Part shown: positions 17,299 through 26,074 of the stretch, piece by piece
Layout: each line of letters starts with the position of its first letter
Numbering within the stretch: position 1 is the first letter of the stretch
Source of the DNA: Actinoplanes campanulatus
Lineage (GTDB): Bacteria > Actinomycetota > Actinomycetes > Mycobacteriales > Micromonosporaceae
Reading direction: 5' to 3'
Assembly: GCF_014647795.1 (NCBI RefSeq)
Contig: NZ_BMPW01000023.1
Coordinates: forward strand, 124,001 to 188,000
Length of the DNA stretch: 64,000 nucleotides
Notes under the pieces: generated by a model
Told to the model about the DNA's origin: nothing
Databases searched by the model: none
The model's input: only the letters and a program-made list of their open reading frames with translations
Program-made: the position numbers and the translations under genes

Positions 17299-18006
17299 TT
17301 GAGATACCGCCGCACACTGGCCGTCACGGCCGTACTGACCTGCGTGTTCGCCTCCGCACCCAGTCCCGCCCGGGCGGCCACCGGATACGAGATGGCGATC
17401 TGGATGATGGACGAGAGCCGGGGCTCGCACTGGATGGCCGACAGCACCGGGCGCGGCCACAACGGCCGGATCGGACCGGACGTCGGCATAGGTATGGCCA
17501 CCGAGTCCAGCCACGGCTACCGATTCGACCGGCTGGAGCCGGACACCCCGCCCGCCCGGCCCGGCCATCTGGTCAGTGTTCCCGACCATCCGGACCTCGA
17601 TCCCGGCGACCGTGACTTCGCCGTCACGGTACGGCTGAGGACCACCCACAAGTTCGGCAACATCATCCAGAAGGGCCAGGCCACCGTGCCCGGCGGAAGC
17701 TTCAAGATGCAGATCCCGAGCGGGCGCCCGACCTGCACCTTCCGGGGATCGGTGGGCACCCGCGAGATGTGGTCGCCGGTACGGATCAACGACGGCAACT
17801 GGCACACGGTGCGCTGTCTGCGGATCCGGGACGGGGTGGCGCTGCTCATCGACGGGCAGGAGGTCGTCTCCAAGCCCGGCTGGACCGGCACCATCGCCAA
17901 CACCTGGCCGGTCAGCATCGGCGGCAAACTGGACTGCGACCAGGTCGACGTCGGCTGCGACTACTACGCCGGCGACCTGGACTGGATCATGATCGAGGCG
18001 GCCTGA
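17299..18006 (+). CDS. Secreted LamG/concanavalin-like domain protein
   Basis: Exported protein of 235 aa made of a signal peptide (cleavage near ARA-AT, residue about 27) and one LamG-type beta-sandwich: MAIWMMDESRG, DSTGRGHNG, PDLDPGDRDFAVTVRLR, DGNWHTVRCLRIRDG and DWIMIEAA are typical. Two Cys pairs may form disulphides. The start is TTG 17299, supported by GAGGA at a 7-nt distance. It probably binds a carbohydrate or cell-wall polymer, but no catalytic residues are seen. It is convergent with araA, with a shared hairpin between. Confidence 0.8.
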   Translation: MRYRRTLAVTAVLTCVFASAPSPARAATGYEMAIWMMDESRGSHWMADSTGRGHNGRIGPDVGIGMATESSHGYRFDRLEPDTPPARPGHLVSVPDHPDLDPGDRDFAVTVRLRTTHKFGNIIQKGQATVPGGSFKMQIPSGRPTCTFRGSVGTREMWSPVRINDGNWHTVRCLRIRDGVALLIDGQEVVSKPGWTGTIANTWPVSIGGKLDCDQVDVGCDYYAGDLDWIMIEAA

Positions 18007-18027
18007 GCCTCGAAGGGCCAGGCCGCC
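17997..18027. terminator. Bidirectional terminator hairpin
   Basis: Perfect 9-bp stem (17997-18005 with 18019-18027, 13-nt loop) overlapping the LamG stop codon and 18 nt past the araA stop on the other strand. It sits between convergent genes. Confidence 0.65.
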
Positions 18028-18044
18028 TCTCCCTCAGATCCGGG

Positions 18045-19529
18045 TCAGCGGCCGAAGCCGCGTGCCAGGCGGTGGTACGCCTGGTTCCAGCGCACCTCCT
18101 TGGCGAACGAGCGCGTGGTGGTCGACTCGTCGATCACCAGCAGCTCGGTGCCCACCATCTCGGCCAGGTCGGCCAGCTCCTCCGCACCCACCGCCGACGA
18201 CAGCACGGTGTGGTGCGGGCCGCCCGCGGTCAGCCAGCACTCGGCCGACGTGGACAGCGACGGGGCCGGCTTCCAGACCGCCCGGGCGACCGGCAGCCTC
18301 GGCAGCGGCGCGGTCGGCGGGACGACCTCGATCTCGTTGGCCACCAGGCGGAACCGCTCGCCCAGGTCGGCCAGGCCGAGCACCACGGCCGGGCCGGGCG
18401 CCGCGTCGAAGACCAGGCGGACCGGGTCCTCGCGGCCACCGATGCCGAGCGGGTGGATCTCCAGCTTCGGGGTGCCGGCCGCGATGGTCGGGCACACCTC
18501 CAGCATGTGGGCGCCGAGGATGACCTCGTTGCCCGGCGTCAGGTCGTACGTGTAGTCCTCCATGAAGGAGGTGCCGCCGCCCGGGGCCATCGCCTTGAGC
18601 GTGTGCACCAGGACCGACGTCTTCCAGTCGCCCTCGCCGCCGAACCCGTACCCGTCGGCCATCAGCCGCTGGACCGCGAGGCCGGGCAGCTGCCGCAGCC
18701 CGCCCAGGTCCTCGAAGTTCGAGGTGAACGCCCGGAACCCGCCCTCGGTGAGGAACTGCCGCAGGCCCAGCTCGATCCGGGCGCCGTAGCGCAGCGACTC
18801 GTGCCGCTCACCCAGCAGCGCGGGCGCGATCTCGTAGGTGTCCCGGTACTCGGCGACCAGCTTGTCGATCTCCGAGTCCAGCACCTGGTCCACCACGGCG
18901 ACCAGGTCGTTCACCCCGTACGTGTTGACCGAGACCCCGAAGCGCAGCTGCGCCTCGACCTTGTCGCCCTCGGTGACCGCGACGTCGCGCATGTTGTCAC
19001 CGAAGCGGGCCAGCTTGAGACTGCGCATCGCCGAGTAGCCGCGGGCCGCCTTGACCCAGGTGGCGATCCGCGCGACCACGGCCGGGTTGCTGACGTGGCC
19101 GGCCACCGTCTTGCGCGGCACCCCGAGCCGGGCCTCGATGAACCCGAACTCCCGGTCGCCGTGGGCGGCCTGGTTGAGGTTCATGAAGTCCATGTCGATC
19201 TCGGACCAGGGCAGCTCGACGTTGTGCTGGGTGTGCAGGTGCAGCAGCGGCGCACGCAGCGCGTCCAGGCCGGCGATCCACATCTTGGCCGGCGAGAACG
19301 TGTGCATCCAGGCGACCACACCGAGCACGCCGGGCGTCGAGGAGGCCCGCCGGCAGACGTCCAGGATCTGTTCCGGGCTGGTGAGGACCGGCTGCCAGAC
19401 GACGTCCGCGTCGAGCTGGGCGTCCAGCCGGGCGGCGATCTCACGGGACTGGGAGGCGACCTGCTCGAGGGTCTCCGGGCCGTACAGTCCCTGGCTACCG
19501 GTGAGGAACCAGATTTCCCCGTTGCTCAT
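18045..19529 (-). CDS. araA: L-arabinose isomerase
   Basis: Converts L-arabinose to L-ribulose in the cytoplasm; Mn-dependent. At 494 aa it has the usual family length. Recognisable blocks are [13 protein letters not shown] at the N-terminus, [62 protein letters not shown] and [11 protein letters not shown]; the last two carry the metal-binding Glu residues, and ILGAHMLEV carries a metal His. ATG 19529 has GAAGGGCG upstream. It is the last gene of the transporter operon, 37 nt behind the second permease, so import and first catabolic step are made together. Confidence 0.95.
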   Translation of the reverse strand: MSNGEIWFLTGSQGLYGPETLEQVASQSREIAARLDAQLDADVVWQPVLTSPEQILDVCRRASSTPGVLGVVAWMHTFSPAKMWIAGLDALRAPLLHLHTQHNVELPWSEIDMDFMNLNQAAHGDREFGFIEARLGVPRKTVAGHVSNPAVVARIATWVKAARGYSAMRSLKLARFGDNMRDVAVTEGDKVEAQLRFGVSVNTYGVNDLVAVVDQVLDSEIDKLVAEYRDTYEIAPALLGERHESLRYGARIELGLRQFLTEGGFRAFTSNFEDLGGLRQLPGLAVQRLMADGYGFGGEGDWKTSVLVHTLKAMAPGGGTSFMEDYTYDLTPGNEVILGAHMLEVCPTIAAGTPKLEIHPLGIGGREDPVRLVFDAAPGPAVVLGLADLGERFRLVANEIEVVPPTAPLPRLPVARAVWKPAPSLSTSAECWLTAGGPHHTVLSSAVGAEELADLAEMVGTELLVIDESTTTRSFAKEVRWNQAYHRLARGFGR

Positions 19530-19566
19530 TTGACGCCCTTCTCACGCTTGTCGCTGTTCATGTCGT

Positions 19567-20586
19567 TCATCTCGCCTTTCTCGTGACCAGACGCTGCAAC
19601 ACGATGAAGGCGAAGAGCAGGACGCCGACGATGATCCGGGTCCAGGCCGAGTTGAGGTCGCCCTGGAAGTTGATGATCGTCTGGATGAGGCCGGTGACCA
19701 GGACGCCGAGCAGGGTGCCCCAGACGTAGCCGGAGCCGCCGGTCAGCAGCACACCGCCGATGACGCAGGCGGCGATCGCGTCCAGTTCGAGACCGTTGCC
19801 CTGGAGTGCCCAGCCGGAGGTGGAGTTGATGCTGAACAACACACCGCCGAGCGCCGCGCAGAAGCCGCTCAGGGTGTAGACGGCGATCTTCGTACGGCCT
19901 ACCGGCAGGCCCATGAGCAGCGCCGAGTCCGCGTTGCCGCCGATCGCGTACACGTTGCGGCCGAACCGGGTCCAGGCCAGCGTGACCGCGGCGATCAGCA
20001 CGGCGAGCATCGCGACGATGGCGATCGGCTTGGTGACGACGCCCTCGGCGAGCACGATCCGGTACTCCGAGATCGCCTTCCACATGTCGTCCCGGATCGG
20101 GATGGACTGCTGGTTGATGGTCAGCGCCGTGCCCCGCGCCAGGAAGAGCCCGGCCAGGGTGGCGATGAACGGCTCCACCTTGAAGAAGTGGATCACCGCG
20201 CCCTGTCCGGCGCCGATCAGGGCGCCGAGGATCAGCACCGCCGGCAGCACCACCAGCGGAGGCCAGCCGCCCTTGAGCAGCGTCGCGGTCAGCACCGTGG
20301 TCAGCGAGATCACCGCGCCGACCGAGAGGTCGATGCCGCCGGTCAGGATCACGAAGGTCATCCCGACCGCGACCACGAGCAGCACGGCGTTGTCCCGGAA
20401 CAGGTTGACGAAGACGCTCGGGTCGCCGAAGTTCTCGTAGTTCGCCACGCCGCTGCTGTACATGATCGCCAGCAGCGACAGGGTCGCGATGATCGGGATG
20501 TACTTGGCGTTCGGCCGGTAGACCCGCCGGCGCGGGTTGGTCGGCGTCCCCTTGTCGGTAACCGGGGTCATGTCGACGGTGGTCAT
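19567..20586 (-). CDS. yjfF: Sugar ABC transporter permease, YjfF type
   Basis: Second membrane subunit of a RbsC-type pentose/galactofuranose importer (339 aa). It has a polar N-terminal tail and 8-10 TM segments, with the family signature TGGIDLSVGAVISL near residue 80 and ARGTALTINQQSIPI. The real start is ATG 20586, which overlaps the previous stop as ATGA; a long upstream extension in this frame is antisense noise. With the ATPase, YtfT-like permease and YtfQ-like binding protein it completes the YtfQRT-YjfF set. Arabinose or arabinofuranose is the probable cargo given araA downstream. Confidence 0.88.
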   Translation of the reverse strand: MTTVDMTPVTDKGTPTNPRRRVYRPNAKYIPIIATLSLLAIMYSSGVANYENFGDPSVFVNLFRDNAVLLVVAVGMTFVILTGGIDLSVGAVISLTTVLTATLLKGGWPPLVVLPAVLILGALIGAGQGAVIHFFKVEPFIATLAGLFLARGTALTINQQSIPIRDDMWKAISEYRIVLAEGVVTKPIAIVAMLAVLIAAVTLAWTRFGRNVYAIGGNADSALLMGLPVGRTKIAVYTLSGFCAALGGVLFSINSTSGWALQGNGLELDAIAACVIGGVLLTGGSGYVWGTLLGVLVTGLIQTIINFQGDLNSAWTRIIVGVLLFAFIVLQRLVTRKAR

Positions 20587-21602
20587 GCGGGAACCTCCGC
20601 TCGGGCCGTACGCGGGGTGAGTCGCCCGAAGACCTTCTCCCGGAGGGTCGGGGACTGGAACAGGCAGAGCGCCACCACGACGACCGCCTTGAACAGCAGG
20701 TTCGCCTCGGACGGGATGCCGACCGCGACCACCGTGACGGCGAGAGTCTGGATCAGGACGGCGCCCAGCACGGTGCCGGCGATCGAGAACCGGCCACCGA
20801 CCAGGGCGGTGCCACCGATCACCACGGCCAGGATGGCGTCGAGCTCGATGAGGTTGCCGGCCGAGATGCTGTCCGCGCTCTTGATGTTGGCGCTGTAGAT
20901 CAGGCCGGCGAGACCCGCGAGACCGCCCGCCACCACGTACACCATGATCGTGATCCGCCGGGCGCCGATACCGGCCAGCCGGCTCGCCGTGGGGCTGCCG
21001 CCGACCGACTCCAGCAGCAGGCCGAGCGCGGTGCGCCGGGTCAGCAGCAGGATCAGGACGGTGGCCGCCACCGCGATGAGCAGAGCCACCGGCAGGGCGG
21101 CGAAGAAGCCCGAGGCGATGGTCGCGTACGGGCCGGACTGCACGTTGATGATCTGGCCGTCGGTGATCAGCTGGGCGATGCCGCGACCGGCCACCATCAG
21201 GATGAGCGTCGCGATGATGGGCTGGATGCCGATGATCGCCACCAGAGCGCCGTTCCACAGGCCCATCAGCATCGACACCACGATCGCGATACCGATGATC
21301 AGCAGCACCGGTCCGACGCTGTTCTGGTCGTCGAGGTCCTGGATCAGCAGACAGGCCACGGCCGCCGAGATCGCCATCACCGAGCCGACCGAGAGGTCGA
21401 TGCCGCCGGTCGAGATGACCAGTGTCATGCCGAGCCCGACCAGGATCAGCGGCGCGCTGTTGCGCAGGATGTCGATGAGGGTGCCGAACAGGTGCCCGTC
21501 CTGCACCGTCACGAACTGCCTGGAGGTGAACATGTTGATGACCAGCAGCACGACCAGGATCGCCGCTGGCCAGAACAGCCGGTTCTTGAGAATGCTGGTC
21601 AT
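20583..21602 (-). CDS. ytfT: Sugar ABC transporter permease, YtfT type
   Basis: First membrane subunit of the importer (339 aa). It shows a cytoplasmic N-terminus, about 8-10 TM segments and STGGIDLSVGSVMAISAAVA, the RbsC-family signature, plus LIELDAILAVVIGGTALVGG near the end. It overlaps both neighbours by ATGA (start 21602 with the ATPase stop, stop with the next start), so the three genes are tightly coupled in translation. Paralogous to the adjacent permease, with which it forms a heterodimer. Confidence 0.88.
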   Translation of the reverse strand: MTSILKNRLFWPAAILVVLLVINMFTSRQFVTVQDGHLFGTLIDILRNSAPLILVGLGMTLVISTGGIDLSVGSVMAISAAVACLLIQDLDDQNSVGPVLLIIGIAIVVSMLMGLWNGALVAIIGIQPIIATLILMVAGRGIAQLITDGQIINVQSGPYATIASGFFAALPVALLIAVAATVLILLLTRRTALGLLLESVGGSPTASRLAGIGARRITIMVYVVAGGLAGLAGLIYSANIKSADSISAGNLIELDAILAVVIGGTALVGGRFSIAGTVLGAVLIQTLAVTVVAVGIPSEANLLFKAVVVVALCLFQSPTLREKVFGRLTPRTARAEVPA

Positions 21603-23125
21603 GAGGTAGCTCCGCTGGCGATGGTCTGCATGATGCGGTCGGCGTCCACTCCGGCGGTGTTCTCCAGCTCCTCGACCAGCCGCCGGTCACGCAGCACGGC
21701 GATCTTGTGGCTGAGCCGGAGGACCTCCTCCAGCTCGGCGCTGACGAACAGCACCGCCATGCCGCCGTCGGACAGTTCGGCCACCAGTTTCTGGATCTCC
21801 GCCTTGGCGCCGACGTCGATGCCACGGGTCGGCTCGTCGATGATCAGGAGCCTGGGCTCGGTGATCAGCCACCGGGCGAGCAGCACCTTCTGCTGGTTGC
21901 CGCCGCTCAGATTGCGCACCGGGCGCTCCGGATCGGCGGGCCGGATCTGGAGGGCCTTGATGTACTTGTCGACGATCTCGTCCTGCTTCTTGCGCGGGAT
22001 CGGCCGGGTCCAGCCGCGGGCCGCCTGCAACGCCAGGATGATGTTCTCCCGGACGGTGAGGTCGCCGATGATGCCCTCGGTCCGCCGGTTCTCCGAGGAG
22101 AAGGCGATCCCCTGCCTCATCGCGACCTGCGGGTTGCGCAGGTTCACCGGCTTGCCGGCCACCGCCAGCTCACCGTGGTCGGCCTTGTCCGCGCCGAACA
22201 GCAGACGGGCCAGCTCGGTACGCCCGGAGCCGAGCAGACCGGCCAGCCCGACCACCTCACCCTCGTGGATGGTCAGGTCGTACGGGGCGATCGCGCCGGT
22301 CCGGCCCAGCCCCCTGGCCTCCAGGATCGGCTTGGCCTCGGCCGCCCGCTCCCGGTTGCGCTGTGCCTTGTCCTCCAGGTCCTCCAGCGCCGCGAGCTCC
22401 TTGCCGATCATCTTCTCGACGAGCTGTACCTGGGACAGCTCCTCGACGCGGTGCTCGCTGATCAGCTGACCGTTGCGCAGCACGGTGAGCCGGTCGGAGA
22501 CCTCGTAGATCTGGTCCAGGAAGTGCGAGACGAACAGGATCGCCACGCCGCTCTCCTTGAGCTGGCGCATGACCCGGAACAGCTGCTCCACCTCGGAGGC
22601 GTCCAGGCTGGAGGTCGGCTCGTCGAGGATCAGCACCCGCGCCTCGACGTCGATGGCGCGCGCGATCGCCACCATCTGCTGGATCGCCAGCGAGTACGAG
22701 CTGAGCGGCGCCGACACGTCGAGGTCGAGGTCGAGCCGGGCGAGCAGCTCCGCGGCACGGCGCCGCATCCTGCCCCATTGGATCTTGCCGAACCGGCGCG
22801 GCTCACGGCCGATGAAGATGTTCTCCGCCACCGAGAGGTTGGTGCAGAGGTTGACCTCCTGGTACACCGTGCTCACGCCGGCCTGCTGGGCCTGGAGCGG
22901 CCCGGAGATCCGCACCGGGACGCCGCCGAGCTTGATCTCGCCGCCGTCGATCTCGTAGACGCCGGTGAGTGTCTTGATGAGGGTGGACTTGCCGGCCCCG
23001 TTCTCGCCCATGAGGGCGTGAACCTCACCCGGGAACATGCGGAAATCGACGCCGTCGAGGGCGACGACGCCGGGGAAGACTTTTCTGATTCCGGTCATCT
23101 CGAGGACCGGGGACTGCTCGCCCAT
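21599..23125 (-). CDS. ytfR: Sugar ABC transporter ATP-binding protein, YtfR type (two NBDs)
   Basis: Tandem ATPase of 508 aa that powers the importer at the inner membrane face. First domain: Walker A GENGAGKST, signature SSYSLAIQQMVAIARAI, Walker B VLILDEPTSSLD. Second domain: a degenerate P-loop in GLLGSGRTELARLLFG, signature LSGGNQQKVLLARWL, Walker B LLIIDEPTRGID. The asymmetry is usual for the RbsA/YtfR group. ATG 23125 has GGAG upstream. It lies between the binding-protein and permease genes in the operon. Confidence 0.93.
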   Translation of the reverse strand: MGEQSPVLEMTGIRKVFPGVVALDGVDFRMFPGEVHALMGENGAGKSTLIKTLTGVYEIDGGEIKLGGVPVRISGPLQAQQAGVSTVYQEVNLCTNLSVAENIFIGREPRRFGKIQWGRMRRRAAELLARLDLDLDVSAPLSSYSLAIQQMVAIARAIDVEARVLILDEPTSSLDASEVEQLFRVMRQLKESGVAILFVSHFLDQIYEVSDRLTVLRNGQLISEHRVEELSQVQLVEKMIGKELAALEDLEDKAQRNRERAAEAKPILEARGLGRTGAIAPYDLTIHEGEVVGLAGLLGSGRTELARLLFGADKADHGELAVAGKPVNLRNPQVAMRQGIAFSSENRRTEGIIGDLTVRENIILALQAARGWTRPIPRKKQDEIVDKYIKALQIRPADPERPVRNLSGGNQQKVLLARWLITEPRLLIIDEPTRGIDVGAKAEIQKLVAELSDGGMAVLFVSAELEEVLRLSHKIAVLRDRRLVEELENTAGVDADRIMQTIASGATS

Positions 23126-23195
23126 GGAGTGCTCCGTTTCGAGCGCCGCAGGCGCCCCGGCCGATGACGGCCGGGGCGACCCGCGAGCAGATCAA

Positions 23196-24179
23196 TCAGT
23201 ACTGGCGGTTGGGGAGCTCGGTCTTGGCCTGCTCCTGGGTGAAGGTGGTCTCCTTGGTGAGAACCCGCTTCTCCACCGTCTCGCCGGCGTCGACCTTCTT
23301 GGCGAGCTCCATCAGCTGCGGGCCGAGGAGCGGGCTGCACTCGACGATGTAGTTGATCTTGCCGTCGGCCAGGGCGGTCATGCCGTCCTTGACCGCGTCC
23401 ACCGTGATGATCTTGATGTCGGTGCCGGGCTTCTTGCCGGCCGCCTCGATCGCCTCGATGGCACCGAGACCCATGTCGTCGTTGTGAGCGTAAAGCACGT
23501 CGATGTCCGGCGTGGACTGCAGGAAGGTCTCCATGACCGTCTTGCCGTCGGCGCGCTTGAAGTCACCGGTCTGCGACTTCACGATCTTCAGGTTCGGGTT
23601 CGACGCGATCGCGTCGGCGAAGCCCTTCTGCCGGTCCAGGGCCGGGGCCGAACCCGTGGTGCCCTGCAGCTCGACGATGTTGACCGGCTCGGTCTTGCCC
23701 TCGTACTCCTTGGCCAGCCACTCGCCGGCCTTCTTGCCCTCCTCGACGAAGTCCGAGCCGATGAAGCTCTCGTACAGCGAGGTGTCCTGCGCGTCGACCG
23801 CGCGGTCGGTCAGGATGACCGGGATGCCGGCGTCCTTGGCCTCCTTGAGCACCGCGTCCCAGCCGGAGACGACCACCGGCGAGAAGGCGATGACGTCGAC
23901 CTTCTGCGTGATGAAAGAGCGGATAGCGGAGATCTGGTTCTCCTGCTTACCCTGCGCGTCGGAGAACTTCAGCTCGATCCCGGCCGCCTTGGCGGACTCC
24001 TGGATCGACTTGGTGTTCGCGGTACGCCAGCCGCTCTCGGCACCCACCTGGGAGAACCCGAGAACCAGTTTGTCGTCGCTGCCACTCTCGGAGCCGCTGT
24101 CCCCGCCGCCGCAACCGGCGAGCGAGGAGACCAGCATGAGACCACCGAGGACCGCGGCCGCGTAGTTCCTGCGCACCAT
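23196..24179 (-). CDS. ytfQ: Sugar ABC transporter substrate-binding lipoprotein, YtfQ type
   Basis: Extracellular pentose/galactofuranose-binding lipoprotein (327 aa). The signal peptide ends in lipobox LAGC (Cys about 23). Ligand-site blocks resemble YtfQ: GFSQVGAESGWRTANTKSI, ILTDRAVD, ELQGTTGSAPALDRQKGF, YAHNDDMGLGAIEAIEAAG. GGGAGG lies 2 nt before ATG 24179 and 5 nt before GTG 24176, so the GTG may be the true start. First gene of the operon ending in araA. Its promoter carries TAATTA at 24214-24209 and a palindromic operator just downstream. Confidence 0.92.
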   Translation of the reverse strand: MVRRNYAAAVLGGLMLVSSLAGCGGGDSGSESGSDDKLVLGFSQVGAESGWRTANTKSIQESAKAAGIELKFSDAQGKQENQISAIRSFITQKVDVIAFSPVVVSGWDAVLKEAKDAGIPVILTDRAVDAQDTSLYESFIGSDFVEEGKKAGEWLAKEYEGKTEPVNIVELQGTTGSAPALDRQKGFADAIASNPNLKIVKSQTGDFKRADGKTVMETFLQSTPDIDVLYAHNDDMGLGAIEAIEAAGKKPGTDIKIITVDAVKDGMTALADGKINYIVECSPLLGPQLMELAKKVDAGETVEKRVLTKETTFTQEQAKTELPNRQY

Positions 24180-24192
24180 AACCTCCCGAAAC

Positions 24193-24206
24193 TGTTACCG
24201 TTCACA
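24193..24206. promoter_or_regulatory. LacI/AraR-type operator O1
   Basis: Near-palindrome TGTTACCGTTCACA, 14 nt upstream of the ytfQ-like start and directly after a TAATTA -10 candidate on the minus strand. It is well placed to block transcription of the importer-araA operon. A related site is at 24292-24305, and a 12/14 match lies at 50105-50118. Confidence 0.75.
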
Positions 24207-24291
24207 AATAATTAGCGGCTGAAGCGTCCACGCTCCAGGCCGCGAAGATCGCGGTGTGTTGCGATCGCCGTCACAGCTTGCGTTTCGAGAG

Positions 24292-24305
24292 TGTTACCGT
24301 TCTCA
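24292..24305. promoter_or_regulatory. LacI/AraR-type operator O2
   Basis: TGTTACCGTTCTCA, one base different from the O1 operator at 24193-24206, located 99 nt upstream of the LacI start. The two copies in one divergent region would allow looping and autoregulation (inference). Confidence 0.65.
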
Positions 24306-24403
24306 TCCCGCTCGTCAAGAGATCCTGATCGCTGTTTCGTAAAGGTTGCAAGAACGCCCACGTCACCGCTGGTGATCGGACACAAGCTGCTAGGAATCAT
24401 CCA

Positions 24404-25492
24404 ATGGCGACATCTGAGCCGGCGCCGGGAGCTCCCGAGGCCACCGCTGACCTGCCCGTACCCGTTTCCCGGCGATCGCCCAAGGAGCGCGGGAGCGTCA
24501 TGCGCGACGTGGCCAAACTGGCCGGTGTCTCGCACCAGACCGTCTCGCGGGTCATCAACGAGCATCCCAACGTTCGGGCCGAGACCCGGGAACGCGTGCT
24601 GGCCGCGATGCGATCGCTCAACTACCGCCGGAACCTCGCCGCGCGGACCCTGGCCACCCGGGAGTCGCACACCCTCGGCATCGTCGGCTTCGAGACCACC
24701 CTGTTCGGGCCGGAGTCCATGCTGTACGGCATCGAGAGCGCCGCACGTGCCGCCGGCTACCTGGTCAGCGTCGCCACCGTCCGGGACCTGTCGCACCGCC
24801 CCGTGCTCGAAGCCGTCGACCGCCTGGTCCAGCACGGCGTCGACGGGATCATCGCGATCGCCCCGAAACCGGCCGTCACCACGGCGCTCACCCACGCCCC
24901 GGCCGGGATGGCGTGCGTCGCGGTGGGCGGGGACGGGCAGGCCGGCTTCCCGACCGTACGGGTGGACAACACCGCCGGCGCCCGTCTCGCCACCCGGCAC
25001 CTGCTCGACCTCGGTCACGCCACCGTCCACCATGTCGCCGGCCCGCTCGACTGGCCGGAGGCGCAGGCCCGGGTGGACGGCTGGCGCGAGACCCTGTACG
25101 CGGCCGGCGCCGTCGTGCCGCCGGTGACCGCCGGCTGGTGGGACGCCGCCGCCGGCTACGAGCAGGGCCGCCGCCTGGCCGCCGACCCGGCGGTCACCGC
25201 GGTGTTCTGCGCCAACGACCGGATCGCCCTGGGCGTGCTGCGCGCCATGCACGAGTCCGGCCGCCGGGTGCCCGAGGAGGTGAGCGTGGTCGGTTTCGAC
25301 GACATGCCTGACTCGGGATATTTCCTACCTCCGCTCACCACCGTCCACCAGGACTTCGCCGAACTCGGCCGCCGCGCGCTCGCCCTGCTGCTGCGCCACC
25401 TGGACCTGCCCGACGGCGACACCCCACCGGACGGTGTGGTGGTAGCGCCCCGCCTCGTCCCCCGGACCAGCGCCGCGGCCCCGGCCGGGTGA
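24404..25492 (+). CDS. LacI-family regulator of the arabinose locus
   Basis: Repressor of 362 aa with a 30-residue polar N-terminal extension before the HTH (RDVAKLAGVSHQTVSRVINE, about residues 34-53), the hinge and a sugar-binding domain (GIVGFETTLFGPES; CANDRIALGVL; VGFDDMPDSGYFLPPLTTV). ATG 24404 has AGGA 8 nt upstream; the internal ATG at 24500 is a possible shorter start. It diverges from the importer-araA operon and faces two matching operators, so it probably acts as the AraR equivalent. The effector is inferred. Confidence 0.9.
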   Translation: MATSEPAPGAPEATADLPVPVSRRSPKERGSVMRDVAKLAGVSHQTVSRVINEHPNVRAETRERVLAAMRSLNYRRNLAARTLATRESHTLGIVGFETTLFGPESMLYGIESAARAAGYLVSVATVRDLSHRPVLEAVDRLVQHGVDGIIAIAPKPAVTTALTHAPAGMACVAVGGDGQAGFPTVRVDNTAGARLATRHLLDLGHATVHHVAGPLDWPEAQARVDGWRETLYAAGAVVPPVTAGWWDAAAGYEQGRRLAADPAVTAVFCANDRIALGVLRAMHESGRRVPEEVSVVGFDDMPDSGYFLPPLTTVHQDFAELGRRALALLLRHLDLPDGDTPPDGVVVAPRLVPRTSAAAPAG

Positions 25493-25564
25493 CGGACGGT
25501 TGCGTCCTGGCCACGGAGCACTACAGTCCGAGGAGTGCTCAACGACGAGAACGGACGGTGAACA

Positions 25565-25987
25565 GTGGCCTCCGGGGCGGGCGGGTGGTTTCGGCGCAAG
25601 GTGCCCCGGCTCTCCGGCACCCTGCACATCCGTGACGTCACCGGGCACGAGCTGGTCGTGCCGCTGCGTGGCCGCGCCTCGCTGCTGACCACGGGCGGCA
25701 CCGGCCTGCGCGGCTACGGTGAGGTCTGGGCCGTGCACACCACGGCCGGCAGTCCCACGGCGGAGACCCGGCTGATGATCGTCTACGGACGCGGCGACGT
25801 CGAGGGCGAGCGTATGTCCGGGCTCTGCGCGGCCGGCGAGACCATCGAGCTCGACGGGGTCCGGTTCACCTGGCGCGCGCCGTCGCTGCCCTCCGCCTCC
25901 ACCCGGGTCCCGCAGCCACGACCACCGGCCGGGAACGTCCCGCGCCACCTGGAGCGCCCCGCCCGCCGCGCCGGAGTTGATCGCTAA
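25565..25987 (+). CDS. Hypothetical protein
   Basis: Small protein of 140 aa, not recognised. It starts at GTG 25565 with GGACGGTGAA upstream. The first 105 residues look like a compact beta-rich domain (LSGTLHIRDVTGHELVVPLR, VWAVHTTAG, TRLMIVYGRGDVEGE, IELDGVRFTW), followed by a Pro/Arg-rich tail that may be disordered. No signal peptide or TM segment. Third-position G+C is as high as in neighbours, which supports coding. It lies between the LacI and araD genes without an operon link. Confidence 0.55.
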   Translation: MASGAGGWFRRKVPRLSGTLHIRDVTGHELVVPLRGRASLLTTGGTGLRGYGEVWAVHTTAGSPTAETRLMIVYGRGDVEGERMSGLCAAGETIELDGVRFTWRAPSLPSASTRVPQPRPPAGNVPRHLERPARRAGVDR

Positions 25988-26030
25988 CATCGCCTGCGTT
26001 TCGGACTTGTGTCGTCACGCGGAAGATCTC

Positions 26031-26046
26031 TATCGTTAGCGCTAAC
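26031..26046 (+). promoter_or_regulatory. araD promoter -10 box with perfect palindromic operator
   Basis: TATCGT (26031-26036) is a -10 candidate with TTGTGT at 26007-26012 as a weak -35 (18-bp spacer). The perfect 12-bp palindrome GTTAGCGCTAAC (26035-26046) overlaps the -10 box. This operator differs from the TGTTACCGTTCACA type in front of the araA operon. A partial copy, GTTGATCGCTAAC, is at 25976-25988. Confidence 0.7.
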
Positions 26047-26047
26047 A

Positions 26048-26074
26048 ATGGCGGTCGAGGAGACGACGACGTGA
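26048..26074 (+). CDS. Possible 8-codon leader peptide
   Basis: ATG 26048 opens an eight-residue frame (MAVEETTT) whose TGA overlaps the araD GTG as GTGA. The araD ribosome site GAGGAG lies inside it. It has no good ribosome site of its own, so it could be translated only from a near-leaderless mRNA; a transcript starting just after the -10 box at 26031-26036 would begin about here. Tentative. Confidence 0.3.
   Translation: MAVEETTT

Noticed and set aside
16408-17805. N-terminal extension of the coiled-coil protein to 465 codons
   Set aside because: The added part is antisense to the LamG gene and non-coding in composition; GTG starts with ribosome sites exist at 17109 and 17067.
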